This document shows, piece after piece, positions 37,186-48,873 of a DNA stretch of 64,000 bases. Under the pieces are notes generated by a model, which saw nothing but the letters and a program-made list of their open reading frames with translations, did not search any database and had not been told where the DNA came from. Within the stretch, counting starts at the first letter, position 1. Every line of letters starts with the position of its first letter. The DNA comes from Lepisosteus oculatus (Eukaryota; Chordata; Actinopteri; Semionotiformes; Lepisosteidae): contig NC_090716.1 in NCBI RefSeq assembly GCF_040954835.1, positions 12,089,275-12,153,274 of the forward strand. The letters are read 5' to 3'. A program made the translations under genes and the position numbers.

Positions 37186-38298
37186 TAAGAATGTTGGTTA
37201 TTTTGTGATGTGAAACATAGACATATGTAAAATAGTGCAACCCTAATTCCAAGTTCCAGGAAATTGTACACATTACAACCAGAAGAGGAAACAATTCGCC
37301 TTTTTCCCTAAGCCAACTTAGCATTACACTATGTAGATGTGATTTAAAGTGCTTTTCATTTTGGTGCACGGTCTTTATCAGTGAATTGGTGTGTTTTTTT
37401 GGTCTCTACAGTTCTGGATCTCATTCTACCTTCTAACATTACTCAACCCCAACTGTTAAAAAGCATTTCTTTTCAACAACAGACAGGAGTGTTCAGGCAG
37501 CGTTCATTTATAACTTTGCTGTCCTGTTCCATCAGGCCTTTCTTGTGAAAAGCAATCTAGAGTAAACTATCCATACAATTACTTTAATCCATAACTCACA
37601 GGAGCCTTTCCATCTTATGTACACATATATTGTGTGTCTCTCTTCAATCTAAATTTCCAGAAGCAAAACATTATTTGTCAATTGCTCTGTGCAGATCCAC
37701 ACCTTATTGAGTATGCAGAGGCTCAATACATTTTTCACCAGATATGCTTTAGTTTTTCTGATCTCAGACCTTGTCCTGCAACACTGCACTTCCCTATACC
37801 TGCAATTAAAAACCAGTCATTCCAGGAATGCCAACATTAACTCCTTCTTATTTAAAAGACATCCACAACACCAATATGCACCTTACCAAAGTGTTCTGTG
37901 ATCTCCATTGTGGATTAGACATTGCTATATGACACACCTCTCTGAGTAAAGCAAGAAATGTATTACATTTAGCAAGGTTAATGAAGAGTTTCTCAACAAG
38001 TTTTAAAAATAAGTGTTTAAAAATAAGAATATGTAATGTTTCTCACCAGTTTAGAGGATATATTGCATGAAAACTCATTTGTTTTCTGTTGCCTTGGGTT
38101 GAATCCAATCTAGACTAACCTTGAACCTGTATTAACTAGTGGGCCCTGAAGGCTTCATTCAGTAGGAGAGGTTGATTTGTTTTAGTTCCTCATGCAATTT
38201 CACAGATAAAATAATGCTAAAAATAATTAATTGGCCAAGTTTCTTTAATTTCTGTTATTAAAAAAAAACAAGTGAGTGTAAGTGCACAGTGAAATGGG

Positions 38299-38360
38299 GT
38301 TTTAAAACAAATGTCCAGGAGGTGGTCAAACCCTAACCTTATCCACTTTTCACTAACTTG
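38299..38360 (+). repeat. interspersed repeat, family C copy 2
   Basis: TTTTAAAACAAATGTCCAGG, then AGGTGGTCAAACCCTAACCT and TATCCACTTTT, matches the block at 26990-27047. It abuts the family B copy to its right, so one may have inserted next to the other or both may be parts of one element. Confidence 0.55.
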
Positions 38361-38369
38361 AATTTTATC

Positions 38370-38642
38370 TTCTGATACTCCATCTATCCATCCAATGTCT
38401 AATGCCAATCCAAAGGATGCCAATCCTTCACAGGGCAGACAGGCACAAAACAAGTACACACTCACACCAGGGTCAATTTCACCAGACGCCAGTTCATCTA
38501 ACAGCATGTCTTCGGACTGTGGGTGGAAACAGGAGCACACAGAGGAAACCCATGCACACATGGGGAGAACATACAAACTCCAAGCATATAGCACCCCAGG
38601 AACTGAACCCAGGGGGCAGTGCTAGCCAGCAATGCTAACTAC
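38370..38642 (-). repeat. retroposon fragment (family B, copy 2)
   Basis: The reverse complement contains GTTCTCCCCATGTGTGCATG, a GGTTTCCTCTGTGTGCTCCT-like core and CCACAGTCCGAAGACATGCT, and ends with GGATGGATAGATGG. It is the same family as 20094-20425 but more diverged. Confidence 0.75.
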
Positions 38643-39059
38643 TGCTGGACCTGGGACTTCATCTTCCCTTAAAATGCAATCCATGAAATGATAAAGGTCT
38701 TTTATTTTCCTTTGTGGTGCTGAATTTGAAATCAACACCACAATTTTATATAATACACTTATAAAGAGTAGAAAATATTTTTTAACATAATGACATGCAT
38801 ACTGAGCATCAAAAGAAACTTATCACTCTATTCCTGTATGTATCTTTTTAGGACAGATAAAGTGTATAGATTTAAGATTTATGGTATTACTTAAATGTTT
38901 TGGCATACTTTTGATTGATTTTTCCTCACTGACTGTGATACAGTTGATTAACTTTGTAGCATTTAGTATTTAATAATCATCTCAATAATGAAAGAGCTCA
39001 TTGATGAGGTGATTTAAACTGTAGAATGTCAATCCTGCTGAAAATCAAGAATGGTAAAC

Positions 39060-39990
39060 ACAGAAAAGAAGCAGTATGCTCCAGTTATCAAGAGACAACT
39101 CTTAATGCCATTGGTATTTTGGAGGCTGGACTAAATCAGCGCACTGTTACTGTGCCATGTGTCACGAGCTAGAAATTTCTAACCTGAAAACATGTTACAG
39201 CCAAATAGTTTGTCAGTGACATCTGGGAGACTGTGAGTCACAAATCTCACCAAGGTGAACAATTCTCAGGTTCTACCTTCATATTTCACACTTCCATTCC
39301 CCTGCATCAGGAACACTAGGTTACAGTGACTTGTGAATAATCTGTAAGGGGGCAGTTAAAATGTTAACATTTGCAGTCCACGTAGCCACACAGGGCCCTG
39401 TAGTCACCAAAATTCATTTGTGCATCAGAATGAGGTGTTTTGAGCACCACCTCGGTGGACTTGCCAGTAATGGAGTGAAGTCCACTTCAGCAAAGAATCA
39501 ACAGATCAATGAGGTGAATCAAGAGTTATAGTCAAGGCGGGAGTCTCCATTTGGTATAGCACACCACTTGTAGAGATAGATACCTGTCTGCATGGCACTA
39601 CATTGACTTAGTCCTCAAACCTCATTTGCTTCAGGATTTTCCTGATGTGACAGTATTTCAGTATGAGAATACACATCTTCAAACAAAAGGTTTCTGGGAA
39701 GATGAAAATGTACCGGTTAAATCAAGTAGGTCCTACTTGCCAGACCTGAGCCCCACTGAACATCTGCGGAATGATTTGGGACATCATTTTTTGCATCTTG
39801 AGCTCAGAGACCAGTGAATTATAAATGTTTGTACAGGTTCTGTAAGAGGAATGGGAGAGAGTCCCTCAAGACATTATCACCAATGCAGTGCAATGCATGC
39901 AGATGTACAGTTTGTATTGTTTCAACCACACCTGCTATGAGTCCCTGACTTGCACAGTAAACCCCTTGTTGATCAACACAGTTGATGATT
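39060..39990 (+). mobile_element. decayed Tc1-like DNA transposon
   Basis: Translation in shifting frames recovers Tc1 transposase traits: an N-terminal helix-turn-helix-like IGILEAGLNQRTV (about 39109-39150), a C-terminal PDLSPTEHLRNDLG motif (about 39740-39785, equivalent to SPDLNPIE-LW-L) and a following QALEEWERIPQ-like remnant (about 39830-39880). Frames are broken by stops and indels and no terminal inverted repeats were identified, so the copy is dead. Ends are approximate. Confidence 0.7.
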
Positions 39991-41005
39991 AACGTTCATC
40001 ATTATAATTAATTTCCTGCTACAGGAAAAAAAAAAGATATTTCCCCGATTAAATAAAACGTTTAGGATGTATTGCAGTAATAAATTAGATTTTCGTTAGT
40101 ATTTTTCTGACAGTAGAGAAGTTTGATTTAGACAAAATGCAAGATGTCATTTTAAATCAAGGGTTTTTTAGAGTTATTCATCAGCAGAAACAGAATTTGA
40201 AGTATAATTAGCATCTTGATCCAGAAGGCATTGGGGTATCCATATTTTATGAGCTATGTTATGAGCTCATGGGGTACAGGAACCTATTAATGGAATAAAT
40301 GTCATCCATCACCAAATAATTACACACTCAATATGAAAGGTAAATCTGAAATCCCCAATAAAACATTTCTTCTACAAATAAGTTTATTTTGCAATGCCAA
40401 AAACAGTGAAGTTTCTTTTGGGTGGTTCCTGTTGTCTTTCATAATTTTAATGCTTGTAGTAGAATAATTCTTCATGATGTAAATACAAGAAAAAGTTTAG
40501 AATGGAAACCAGGAGCTATTTATTGAATTAGTTCAACCTTTTACTCATCTTTCTCATTTCAACAACTTTTCTGGCATTTTTCCAAAAACCAGTTGGCTTG
40601 GTAGACAATTATCAACAATAATTGTTGTTATCGCTGTCTGTAACAGCAGATATCTGTATCTGTAAGTATATGAGACACTTGCCAATGCATGGGTGGTCTC
40701 ATCAGTTGTAAATGATATGACAAAAATCTGATTTCACATACTTTTTGGCATTTATTTGAAATATTCAGTGCTGCAAGTGTTTATTTTATGCCTCTCTGAG
40801 GGATAATTGTACAATTATTCATTTTGGTTTTTTTGAACAGGATATTTTAAAAAAGGTTGTCTTTTAAATATTTTAACAGCTATGATTTTCCAAGCAAGAA
40901 TTAATCAGTAATATGCCAAAGTCTGTGTTTGCCTCATTGTATATGAAGGACCTCCATTGATTAGTGTCTAATTCAGCGGTTTAAGTCAGAGCTGCTCACA
41001 GCTTT

Positions 41006-41011
41006 TTTATT
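41006..41011 (-). terminator. AATAAA overlapping the prr33 stop codon
   Basis: The stop TAA (41009-41007) is part of AATAAA on the minus strand. Further AATAAA hexamers occur on the same strand at about 40383-40790 and are more usual candidates for the poly(A) signal. Confidence 0.3.
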
Positions 41012-43931
41012 TATGATCCCACCCTTTTGCCTTTCTGTTGAAGTCTTTAGGTTCTTCATCTGTTTGTTTGCGATTTATCAAGCCCATCTCAAACACAGAA
41101 GTGATTTTTGTCAGTGGTCTTGAAGCAGCTTCTTTTAACTTTCTGGCATCAAAGCGTGGTTTGTACAGGAGCAGAGGCAGATGATAGATAAACGATGGCA
41201 GGTTCTTTTTCTCCTCCTTTTCTGAAACTCTTTTCTCAGGTTCACTCTTGGTGTTGTTTATGTGCTGCATAATGCATTCTTTGGCAGAAAACATTTGAAA
41301 GAGGACAGCATCCCACATTTTAGTTGCCCGGGAGTCTTTGTGTTTTTCCACTTCCTGACTTCCTGCCTGGTTGCTGTTTTCTGATGTTGGGGGTTTGTCC
41401 TCTTTCTTTCCTTCTTTATCATCTGCATTTTCCTTTTTGGGTTCAGATTCAGGCTCAGGAAATTTTGGCTCTTCTGGTTCCACCACCATGTGCTTCTTAA
41501 GCCGAGACCAGCCACTGATCTTGGACTTTAGGCCTTTTGGCTTTTGTGGTACCTTCAGCAGAGATTCTGCTTTTGGAAATGAGTTGCTTTCTTGACCATT
41601 CTTGTTTAAACTTGAGAGTTCAGTCTCTGATGATGTCGTTTTTTCTTCAGAAGCAGTGCCCTTTTTATCTGTGCTTTCAGCTTTTGGTTTTTGCTCCTCA
41701 TCTTTAAGCACATCACCTTCTTGAAATGTGGACTGCAACTGGAGTACTTTATTTAGACCATTCACCTCTGAGAAGGTACCTGCACTTGAAACTTCAGGTA
41801 TGGGGGTTTTTTCCCCAGTAGTTTGAAAAGTAGGTGTTTTCAGTCTTGAAGATTCATGTATTGATGTTTTTTCTTGTTCAATTACTTCATTTGATGGTGT
41901 TTTTGCTCTACTGAATTCGTAAGGGGGAGTTTTAGCTCTGGACACCGAATATATTGGCAGCTTTGGGCCAATTACTTCATGTGTTGGTGTTTTAGCTCTG
42001 TGTCCTTCATACATTGGTGTTTTAGCTGTTGTCGCTTCGTAAGAAGGTGTTTTAGGTCTGGATGTATCATTAGAAGGTGTTTTTGGTCTTGGGCCTTCGT
42101 GACAAGGTGTTGTAGTTGCAGATAAGCCGTATGTCGATGTCTGGGAAGTAGATGAATCAATTGTAGTAGTTGTAGATCTGGCCATTCCACTGGAAGGTGT
42201 TCTAGGCCTCTCTAGTTCTGATTGAGAGGGCATTTCAGATTGCGGGACATCATGCAAAGAGGTTGTTGTTTGAGAGAATACATAAGAAGGTGTTTTAGTT
42301 CTGGGTGGTTCATTTAAATGTGGTTTGGATCTGGATGCGTCATATGTTGGGGTTTTAGGTCTTGAAATGCCATAGGGTGTGGTAGCTCTGGTGCCATTGT
42401 AAGGAGGAACTGAAGCTGGAGCCATGCCATAATATGGGGGTTTAGGTCTAGGAGCATCATATGAAGGGGTCTTGGGTCTCTGCAGCTCATATGAAGGGGT
42501 CTTGGGTCTCTGCAGTTCATATAAAGGAGTCTTGGGTCTCTGAACTTCATGAGAAGTTGTCTTGGATCCTGGAACTTCATGTGAAGGAGTCTTGGGTGAG
42601 TCATTTACCGGAGTCTTGGGTGTTGACACAGCGTTTGAAGGTGATTTAGGTCTTGCCATATCAAATGGGGGTAGATTTGGCGCTGGTAATCCATTTTGAG
42701 TTTTAAGACTCGAAGCATCATGTGACAAAATTTTAGAAGTTTCATATGAGGCAGTATTATTTTGGGGGACTTCAGATTTAGGTGGCTTCAAGTTTAATGC
42801 TTCAGTGGAAGGTGTTGCAGTTGATGAGACACTATAAGAAGGTGTTTTAGGTCTTGATGTTTCATAAGGTGGTACACTTGCAGTGGAAACCTGATAAGCA
42901 CTTGTTTTAACTGTGGTGACCTCGTGAGCAGCTGGAGAGGTTCCATATGAAGGTGCATATACAGGTGTTTTTGGCCTGGGGACTTGATATACAGGTGTCT
43001 TTGGTCTGGGTCCTTCATTTGATGGGATATTAGCTATGGAAGCTTCATATGTAGGTGTTGTAGTTCTCTTAATTTCAAAAGTGGGTGTTTTGCTTCTGGT
43101 TGTTACGTAGGAAGTTGTTTTAAATCCAGAAATTTCATATAGTGGTGGTTTAGTTGTCTCATAAGTTGAACTTTTAGCAGTATATACTTTTATCTGGGGA
43201 ACCTCAAATAAGTGGGTTTTAGTTTTGGTGGCTGTACTGACAGATGTTAGTCGATTAATATTTTCATTGATAGTTGGTATTGCTTCAACAGATGGTTGAA
43301 CATTTGGATCCACAAGACTTGGAGTGCTGTCTTCTGCATCTGGCTGACTGTTTGGGGGCTTTGGATATGGCGGTATTGCTGAACTCAGAGCTGGAGCTAC
43401 CTCTCCTGCTCTGGTGTCAATGGCTTCTGTGTGCTGCTGCTGGCCTGGAGTTATAGTGCTCTGTGACTGAATGACAGGCGCTGTTATATGTTTGTGAAGT
43501 GAGATTTGAGGGTCTAAGGCACGACCTGGAGTTGTAAAAGGTTGTGGGGAAAATCTTCCCAGCTTGCTGTAGCTGAAAGGTCTTTGATTTGGGTAAGGAG
43601 AAGGTGCATGCTGAATCACTGGTTTGACAAAAAATCTGGGGGGTTGCAGGGCTCCAGTATAGGCTGGTGTTTCTGGCGTCTTAGGTGGTGTTGAGTGATC
43701 GCTGTGCTCAAGGTCAGGACTAGCTTCACTCACAGGGGAAAGACTGGAACGGAAAGGGATAGGGGTCTGCGATGTTGGAGGGGCCACCTTCTTTTTGGCA
43801 GCTTTCTTCAGCAGTTTCTGGAGCCTGGCATTGTCCTTGCTGGGCTTTGGCAGCAGAGGGGGAGGATAGTGCTGAGGGAGTCCTGGTTGGTTAACATTTG
43901 TTAAAGTGACAGCCATCAGCATTTTACCCCC
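41007..43931 (-). CDS. prr33: proline-rich protein 33-like, Thr-Pro decapeptide repeat protein
   Basis: A single coding exon. The likely start is the Met at 43922 (MLMAVTLTN), because a strong acceptor (TTTTCTGTTTCAG) lies just upstream, so the coding exon begins at 43931 and the Met at 43979 is probably intronic; this gives 971 aa. Features in order: a basic motif [17 protein letters not shown] near residue 29; a Pro-rich region; about 48 degenerate decapeptides with KTPxYE cores; a charged linker; and a C-terminal block with [33 protein letters not shown] and [18 protein letters not shown]. No membrane segment or signal peptide is evident. Its place antisense between lsp1 and tnnt3 fits PRR33 (C11orf89). 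Function is unknown. Composition suggests disorder with many proline-directed phosphorylation sites. Confidence 0.8.
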   Translation of the reverse strand, partial: GGKMLMAVTLTNVNQPGLPQHYPPPLLPKPSKDNARLQKLLKKAAKKKVAPPTSQTPIPFRSSLSPVSEASPDLEHSDHSTPPKTPETPAYTGALQPPRFFVKPVIQHAPSPYPNQRPFSYSKLGRFSPQPFTTPGRALDPQISLHKHITAPVIQSQSTITPGQQQHTEAIDTRAGEVAPALSSAIPPYPKPPNSQPDAEDSTPSLVDPNVQPSVEAIPTINENINRLTSVSTATKTKTHLFEVPQIKVYTAKSSTYETTKPPLYEISGFKTTSYVTTRSKTPTFEIKRTTTPTYEASIANIPSNEGPRPKTPVYQVPRPKTPVYAPSYGTSPAAHEVTTVKTSAYQVSTASVPPYETSRPKTPSYSVSSTATPSTEALNLKPPKSEVPQNNTASYETSKILSHDASSLKTQNGLPAPNLPPFDMARPKSPSNAVSTPKTPVNDSPKTPSHEVPGSKTTSHEVQRPKTPLYELQRPKTPSYELQRPKTPSYDAPRPKPPYYGMAPASVPPYNGTRATTPYGISRPKTPTYDASRSKPHLNEPPRTKTPSYVFSQTTTSLHDVPQSEMPSQSELERPRTPSSGMARSTTTTIDSSTSQTSTYGLSATTTPCHEGPRPKTPSNDTSRPKTPSYEATTAKTPMYEGHRAKTPTHEVIGPKLPIYSVSRAKTPPYEFSRAKTPSNEVIEQEKTSIHESSRLKTPTFQTTGEKTPIPEVSSAGTFSEVNGLNKVLQLQSTFQEGDVLKDEEQKPKAESTDKKGTASEEKTTSSETELSSLNKNGQESNSFPKAESLLKVPQKPKGLKSKISGWSRLKKHMVVEPEEPKFPEPESEPKKENADDKEGKKEDKPPTSENSNQAGSQEVEKHKDSRATKMWDAVLFQMFSAKECIMQHINNTKSEPEKRVSEKEEKKNLPSFIYHLPLLLYKPRFDARKLKEAASRPLTKITSVFEMGLINRKQTDEEPKDFNRKAKGWDHK
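41780..43236 (-). repeat. tandem decapeptide-coding repeats in prr33-like exon
   Basis: The coding period is 30 nt. Clear tandem units include [20 protein letters not shown] and [10 protein letters not shown] at about 42440-42540, and [30 protein letters not shown] and [10 protein letters not shown] at about 41890-42020. Around 19 units keep an exact KTP. Neighbouring units at 42480-42540 are nearly identical in DNA, pointing to recent slippage or unequal exchange. Confidence 0.88.
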
Positions 43932-45136
43932 CTGAAACAGAAAAGATAGTTCATTGGCACCTGCTGGTTGCGCCCTCATTTCCTAATAAATGTGTCACAA
44001 AGTAAGGCTGCAATGACCAAGGAATTTCCAGAATTAGTATAGGCAATGAAAGAAAGGAGTCATTCAGTCTGTTTTAAAATTCATAGAGCTCTGCTATAAT
44101 TAACAAAGGCTTAGTTAATGATTTCTTGATATTTATTAAGGCCATGCAGTTTGAAGGTTTACTAGGTGCACTCTTATGCTCTCAAGTGGAACTAAATATA
44201 GGGCTCTATGGTTAGTAGTCTACATCAGCTTTCAGAAACTGTATAGCAGTGCATCACGCCAAGTCTGTCCTGAATGAATATTTAGCCTGTGGTTGCTGAG
44301 ATTAAATGAACTTAAAATTGAAAATTCTGTTTCTTAAATTTGGTTTGTAAAAGATACTTCTGTTAAAAAGGTTCCAAATGTAAGATTGCTGTATGTTGTT
44401 CATTAAATGTAATAATATACAAACAGGTTTGGAACTAACTCTTATGCACTGTCTGTATGAGTCAGACAAATTCAATTTAAGCAATTTAAGATGGCACTTC
44501 ATTTTGAGTTTATATGGTCTGTTAAACAAATCAGGCATCTTTGAACAGACTGAAATATTTTGTGAAATTTGCACAAGCCACAGTAATAAAGAGGTTTTCC
44601 TTAATTACGCCCTACAGGTGCCTCCAAGGTTCAGTACTCTTAGTTCATTCCACTAAAGGAGGGCGTGACATGCAAACCAACATGAGCTCTAAAAACAGTG
44701 TTTGCTCCTTGCCAAAGTGAATTTTCAAGGAGCTCTAATTTGTGCTCTGGTCCAACATAGCCATAACTGTGCTAAGCGGAATGTAGATAGAGTTTGTGTA
44801 GTTTTTGAGGATGGAAATTGTTTAAAAGATGTTTCTGTTTACCACTGAATACAGCAGGTCTGCTCAATCCAAGCCACCAGTGCTATTCCACCAAAAGCCA
44901 CAAGATGGGTATACACTTGAAACCCCCATGAAGGGATGTCACCGTAATAGGTTAATTACCAAGTCAGGCCTGTTACAAACATGCTTTTAGAACAACATAT
45001 TCTATAGGAGGGAAAATAAAGCAAAATGTGGTTACAAGGATGAAGGCAATAAAGGTAGATTTGAAGTGTCTTGTTGATTGTTTTAGTACTGAATTGATTA
45101 TCTAACAGTTCTCTTTTTTTCCATGATTTGTTTCAG
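43932..45136. other. prr33 upstream intron or flank
   Basis: Contains the inferred acceptor for the prr33-like coding exon (minus strand, just above 43931). The 5' exon of that gene was not found. No other feature was seen. Confidence 0.4.
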
Positions 45137-45710
45137 CTGGATTAAGCCAAGAAGACTTGTGAAAATTTGAAGACTAGTGCAGAACCCTAAAAAGCATTGG
45201 AAGTCTTTCTTAATTTATGAATTGTATTGATTCACAAGAAATTTGTAGTAGATACTCTCCGTACATTTTACTACTGTCTTTTCTGCTGTCAGGTCATATT
45301 AACATTAAACAGTAGTGATTTTAAGGAATTAAACTAATGTCTACAAGATACAATTTACAAAAGTACTCTGTACCTTTCCACCATAGTCAAAAAAACGAGT
45401 TTGTTAATTCTGTATTTTACAAGCTATGACTGAGAATATGTTGTTTTTAAAATAATTTACTAAAATGAAAAAAAAACACTTAGTAAAATTGTCTTGTTTT
45501 GTATTTTTATTGAGAATGTCATGTTAACTGGATAGTTGGAAATGTTTGTATATATATGGTATTTCTACCATGTAACAGAATTTGTTTTTTGCTTTAGTGA
45601 ATTGTTCCCCAAGCAACTACAGTTTGATTAATAACCCTGGATTTCATTCCCTAAGCCCCTGTAAGACCAATAGTTTATCCATGTAATAAATCTACAGCCT
45701 ATTAAACAAG
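45137..45710 (+). other. lsp1: candidate distal terminal exon of lsp1
   Basis: A good acceptor (GATTTGTTTCAG) opens a segment that, joined to lsp1 exon 13 in phase 1, reads TGLSQEDL and stop (45160-45162). AATAAA at 45685-45690 could end the transcript. Alternatively it is a 3' untranslated exon joined to the donor at 33542. Either use would place the prr33-like gene antisense inside an 11.6-kb lsp1 intron. Transcript data are needed to decide. Confidence 0.4.
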
Positions 45711-45774
45711 TGACTGAAGCAGTGTTAAACTAAACATACATCTTTTTAAAAAATCAAGTAAATCACAAGAACAT

Positions 45775-46010
45775 GAAGGCATAGACAAGAGGAGACCATT
45801 CATTTATTCCACCTAGCTTGTCTGGTTTCTAGCAGAATGATCCAAAGATATCATCAAGCCATTCCCTGAAAGACGTTTGTGTTCCAACTTCAATCGTATG
45901 GCTGGATGACTTGTTCCAGAGCCCCCAAACCCTTATTGGTTTCTCGGTTTTAAATGCTCTTGTTTTCCACTCATGTTCTCTGGTTCTACTCTTCATTTAA
46001 ATTTATGACT
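45775..46010 (+). repeat. interspersed repeat, family A copy 2
   Basis: GAGGAGACCATTCATTTATT, CATCAAGCCATTCCCTGAAA, CTTCAATCGTATGGCTGGAT and a TTGTTCCAGAGCCCCCA block occur in the same order as in 11640-11885. Confidence 0.65.
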
Positions 46011-48214
46011 TGCTTTGCATGTTGTTTATTATAAGCTGAAACAGAGTTCTGGCTGCTGTTTCATTCTTACTAAAGCGCACATTATCTCATGTTTTTTTTT
46101 TCCTTTTGCAATAAGACAGTTGGGAGCTTGTTTGAAATAAAATAATGTTTGTCACAATTTTAGCATTTTTATTTCTTTCTCTGACCTGATGTAGTTGAAA
46201 AGATTCATTTGCCAGACCTTAGCTGTAGATTCTCAGGAAATCACAGCTCTGGATCTGTGTATGGTTGATTGTAACACAAATGTATGAGCTATTAATGAAA
46301 CCATTATACGATCTGTGAGCTGGAGAGGGAATGTAGCAAATCATTGAGTTGGCTCACTTCTTCCAGCTCTTAAAAGCACCTGATAATTGTACAATATATT
46401 TCTGTGTGTCACTGTTGGTACTGATGCGCAAAGAAAATGAAAAAAATAATTAGAACATTGGGATAAATTTAAATGGAAAATGTGATAACACTTCTTTCAT
46501 TCTGTTATTTACATAATCTTGCTTTACAAGACTTACACTGGAGTTATAAATATTAAGACAGTTCTTTGCTGGACTTGCTTTACATTGAAATAAATATTTA
46601 AAAACTATAAACCTTTTCATACAAAATATTTAACACAGGACCATTAGTTTTCTATGAAAACTAACATTTTAATAGAAAACGTTAGTTTTTTTTCTGGTAT
46701 TTTAAATAACAGAAAAACAGACTGTATTGGGTTTTCATTGGAGCCTCCATCGTTTTGCATTAATAGAGCTTTATGAAAACAACTTTCTAAAATGCATTCA
46801 AGTATTTACACAGTGGAAAAACCTTGTTAATGAGGTGTATTGGTGTATACAATGAGATATACTAGTCCTCAGCACATGCTGGACAAACACAAGGCTGATT
46901 AAGTGTGTTTTCATCAGTAATAAATGACGAATTCCTTGCCGTTCATGTTTGATTAATAAGGCTTGTGTTAGGAATTTACAAGTACTCGATAAACTGAGTT
47001 TCAATAATGGAGCAGTAATACTTGCCTTACTGGTGTCTCCTATTTTGAATTACTGTATTTGTTGATGGCAAAGATTTTTCTTCCTTACTGATTAATATTG
47101 TAAGGGATAGAAAATCCTCAATACTCATCTCCACCAAGGGAAATGAGACTGAAGAGTCCCAGGGGTCCTATATCCACCTTATGACATTATCTTCAGGTCT
47201 CGGTGAGTAGGACTGAGCTGAGCTGGTGCATGCTCCTCCCGTTACACTTCAAGTGTACAAGTGTGGTGCAGCTCTAGAAATCCCCTCAGATGGGATTTCT
47301 GTTTTAGCCAAGATTAAGAACCTTCTTTTTCAAACTTTATCAACATAAACTGGATTTCACAATGAAATAACCTAAAACAGCCCAGTATATGTGTATTTAC
47401 AATATGATTTCTACCACGTATCAACCATACACTTAAATATATTGATATACTGTATAAAAGTTGCAGTTATTCAAATTATATGTACTGTATTTTACCAATA
47501 AGTTGTACTGAGCTGTGCCCAGTTTATCCTTCCTTTAACAAAGTGAAGAGCTTGTATAGTTTGCTAGATTGGAAAATCAAGGCAGCAGTTATGTTTATCA
47601 CTTGCAGAAATGAATGTCTCCTGGGTAGCTGGAAAGTTCCTTAGCCTAAATTTAGATGGAAAAAAGCCTTGGGTTATCATGTGACTCTATCACCTGTTCC
47701 TCACTGCTATGAACTGCCCTATACTTGGTGCATCGTTTTCTGTCTCTTGTAAATCACACAGGAAACTCTCAGATCATAATCTAAATGATCAAAAGATTTT
47801 GTAGACAAATCACTTTTAACTTACCAATCTATTGTGAAGTGTTCTACGCACCTGGAATATTTCCACATTGTATTTTATTTTTTACGATTTCAGCTATTAC
47901 TGATCTGTCTTCAGAATTAGCCATTATACAGTAAGTAATCAACAGAGCAGTGAGCCAGTGGCAGTAGTTTTTCTTGCAGTTGAACCCACTGGGTGAGAAA
48001 AGCAGGTTACAGAACCTTCGTACAGATTTTTCTAATTATATTTTTTTTCTTTTCAGTAATCTAAACAGTTTGCTCTCAAATGTCAGTTGCAAATGAGTCC
48101 GATTTTACAATTCGAAATGAAATTGGATACTTTTGAATTGATTAATTTGAATCATTGGACAAGAAAGACTGCAGGTTCTGTAGGGTACAGAACTTTCTGC
48201 AACACAACTTAAGG
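46011..48214. other. intergenic stretch
   Basis: AT-rich DNA without a recognised gene. A small hairpin-capable inverted repeat (AAAACTAAC...GTTAGTTTT) lies at about 46657-46690. Confidence 0.45.
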
Positions 48215-48440
48215 TTTCCATCTGGGTCACCTAGCTCATTTGTTTGCTAGTGGCTAATTGACTCAAAGATCTTCACATCTCCACACCGTTTCTTGAAAGA
48301 AGCCAGGGTACTGGCTTCAACAACATGATCATGGCTGAGTAGGTTTTGTTCATTCTCCCACAAGCCATTGTGTAAAAACGTGCCTCCTGTTCTCTATTTT
48401 AAATGCATTTCCACATAGTGTCCAAATGTGTCCCCTTATG
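48215..48440 (+). repeat. interspersed repeat, family A copy 3
   Basis: GCTAGTGGCTAATTGACTCA, TTTCTTGAAAGAAGCCAGGG, TGGCTTCAACAACATGATCA, then TGTGTAAAAACGTGCCTCCT and GTTCTCTATTTTAAATGC match the family A order. Confidence 0.65.
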
Positions 48441-48689
48441 TCTCATACAAATACATGAAAGTATATGTTGTAAATGTATTATGCTGTTGCAGTAAAGTGA
48501 GAAATGTCTCATTTTGTTAAAGGACATGGAAAAAAAGTCAGCCTGTTGTATATGTAGCTGACTGATGACATTTGTGGTTTTATGGTTCTTAAATTCCTAC
48601 TGTACCATCAAGAAGGAAAGCAGAAAACAGCCTTTGTCCAAAATTCAAAAATATTCAAGCAATTATTCCTCTACAAGACTGGACACTCA

Positions 48690-48873
48690 CAGGAACCCAA
48701 CCAGTGAAAGGGGATATGTGCAGTCCCCTGATGGTGTCACATCACTGAAGCTACATGAAACCTGGGCGCTGCCTGATCAGGTAATTGCATAGCCTGGATT
48801 TGAACCAAAGATATGTAGACTTTAGAGCTCACTCCGAAAGGAGAATTTGACTGGCTGGGCCACTCAGGAACTC
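48690..48873 (-). mobile_element. tRNA-derived SINE, minus strand
   Basis: Read on the minus strand it begins GAGTTCCTGAGTGGCCCAGC with box A TGGCCCAGCCAG (48862-48851), and has box B GGTTCAAATCC (48806-48796) followed by AGGCTATGCAATTACC. I recall this head from SINEs of non-teleost ray-finned fishes. It is a different family from the SINE at 36328. Confidence 0.7.

Noticed and set aside
38217..38638. Open frames on both strands
   Set aside because: They lie in two adjoining interspersed repeats (families C and B) and repeat-derived translations recur elsewhere in the window.
41258..43904. Shorter frames in the other phases and on the + strand
   Set aside because: Shadows of the prr33-like exon; the repeated peptides in them (such as KGSWVSA) arise from the 30-bp DNA period.
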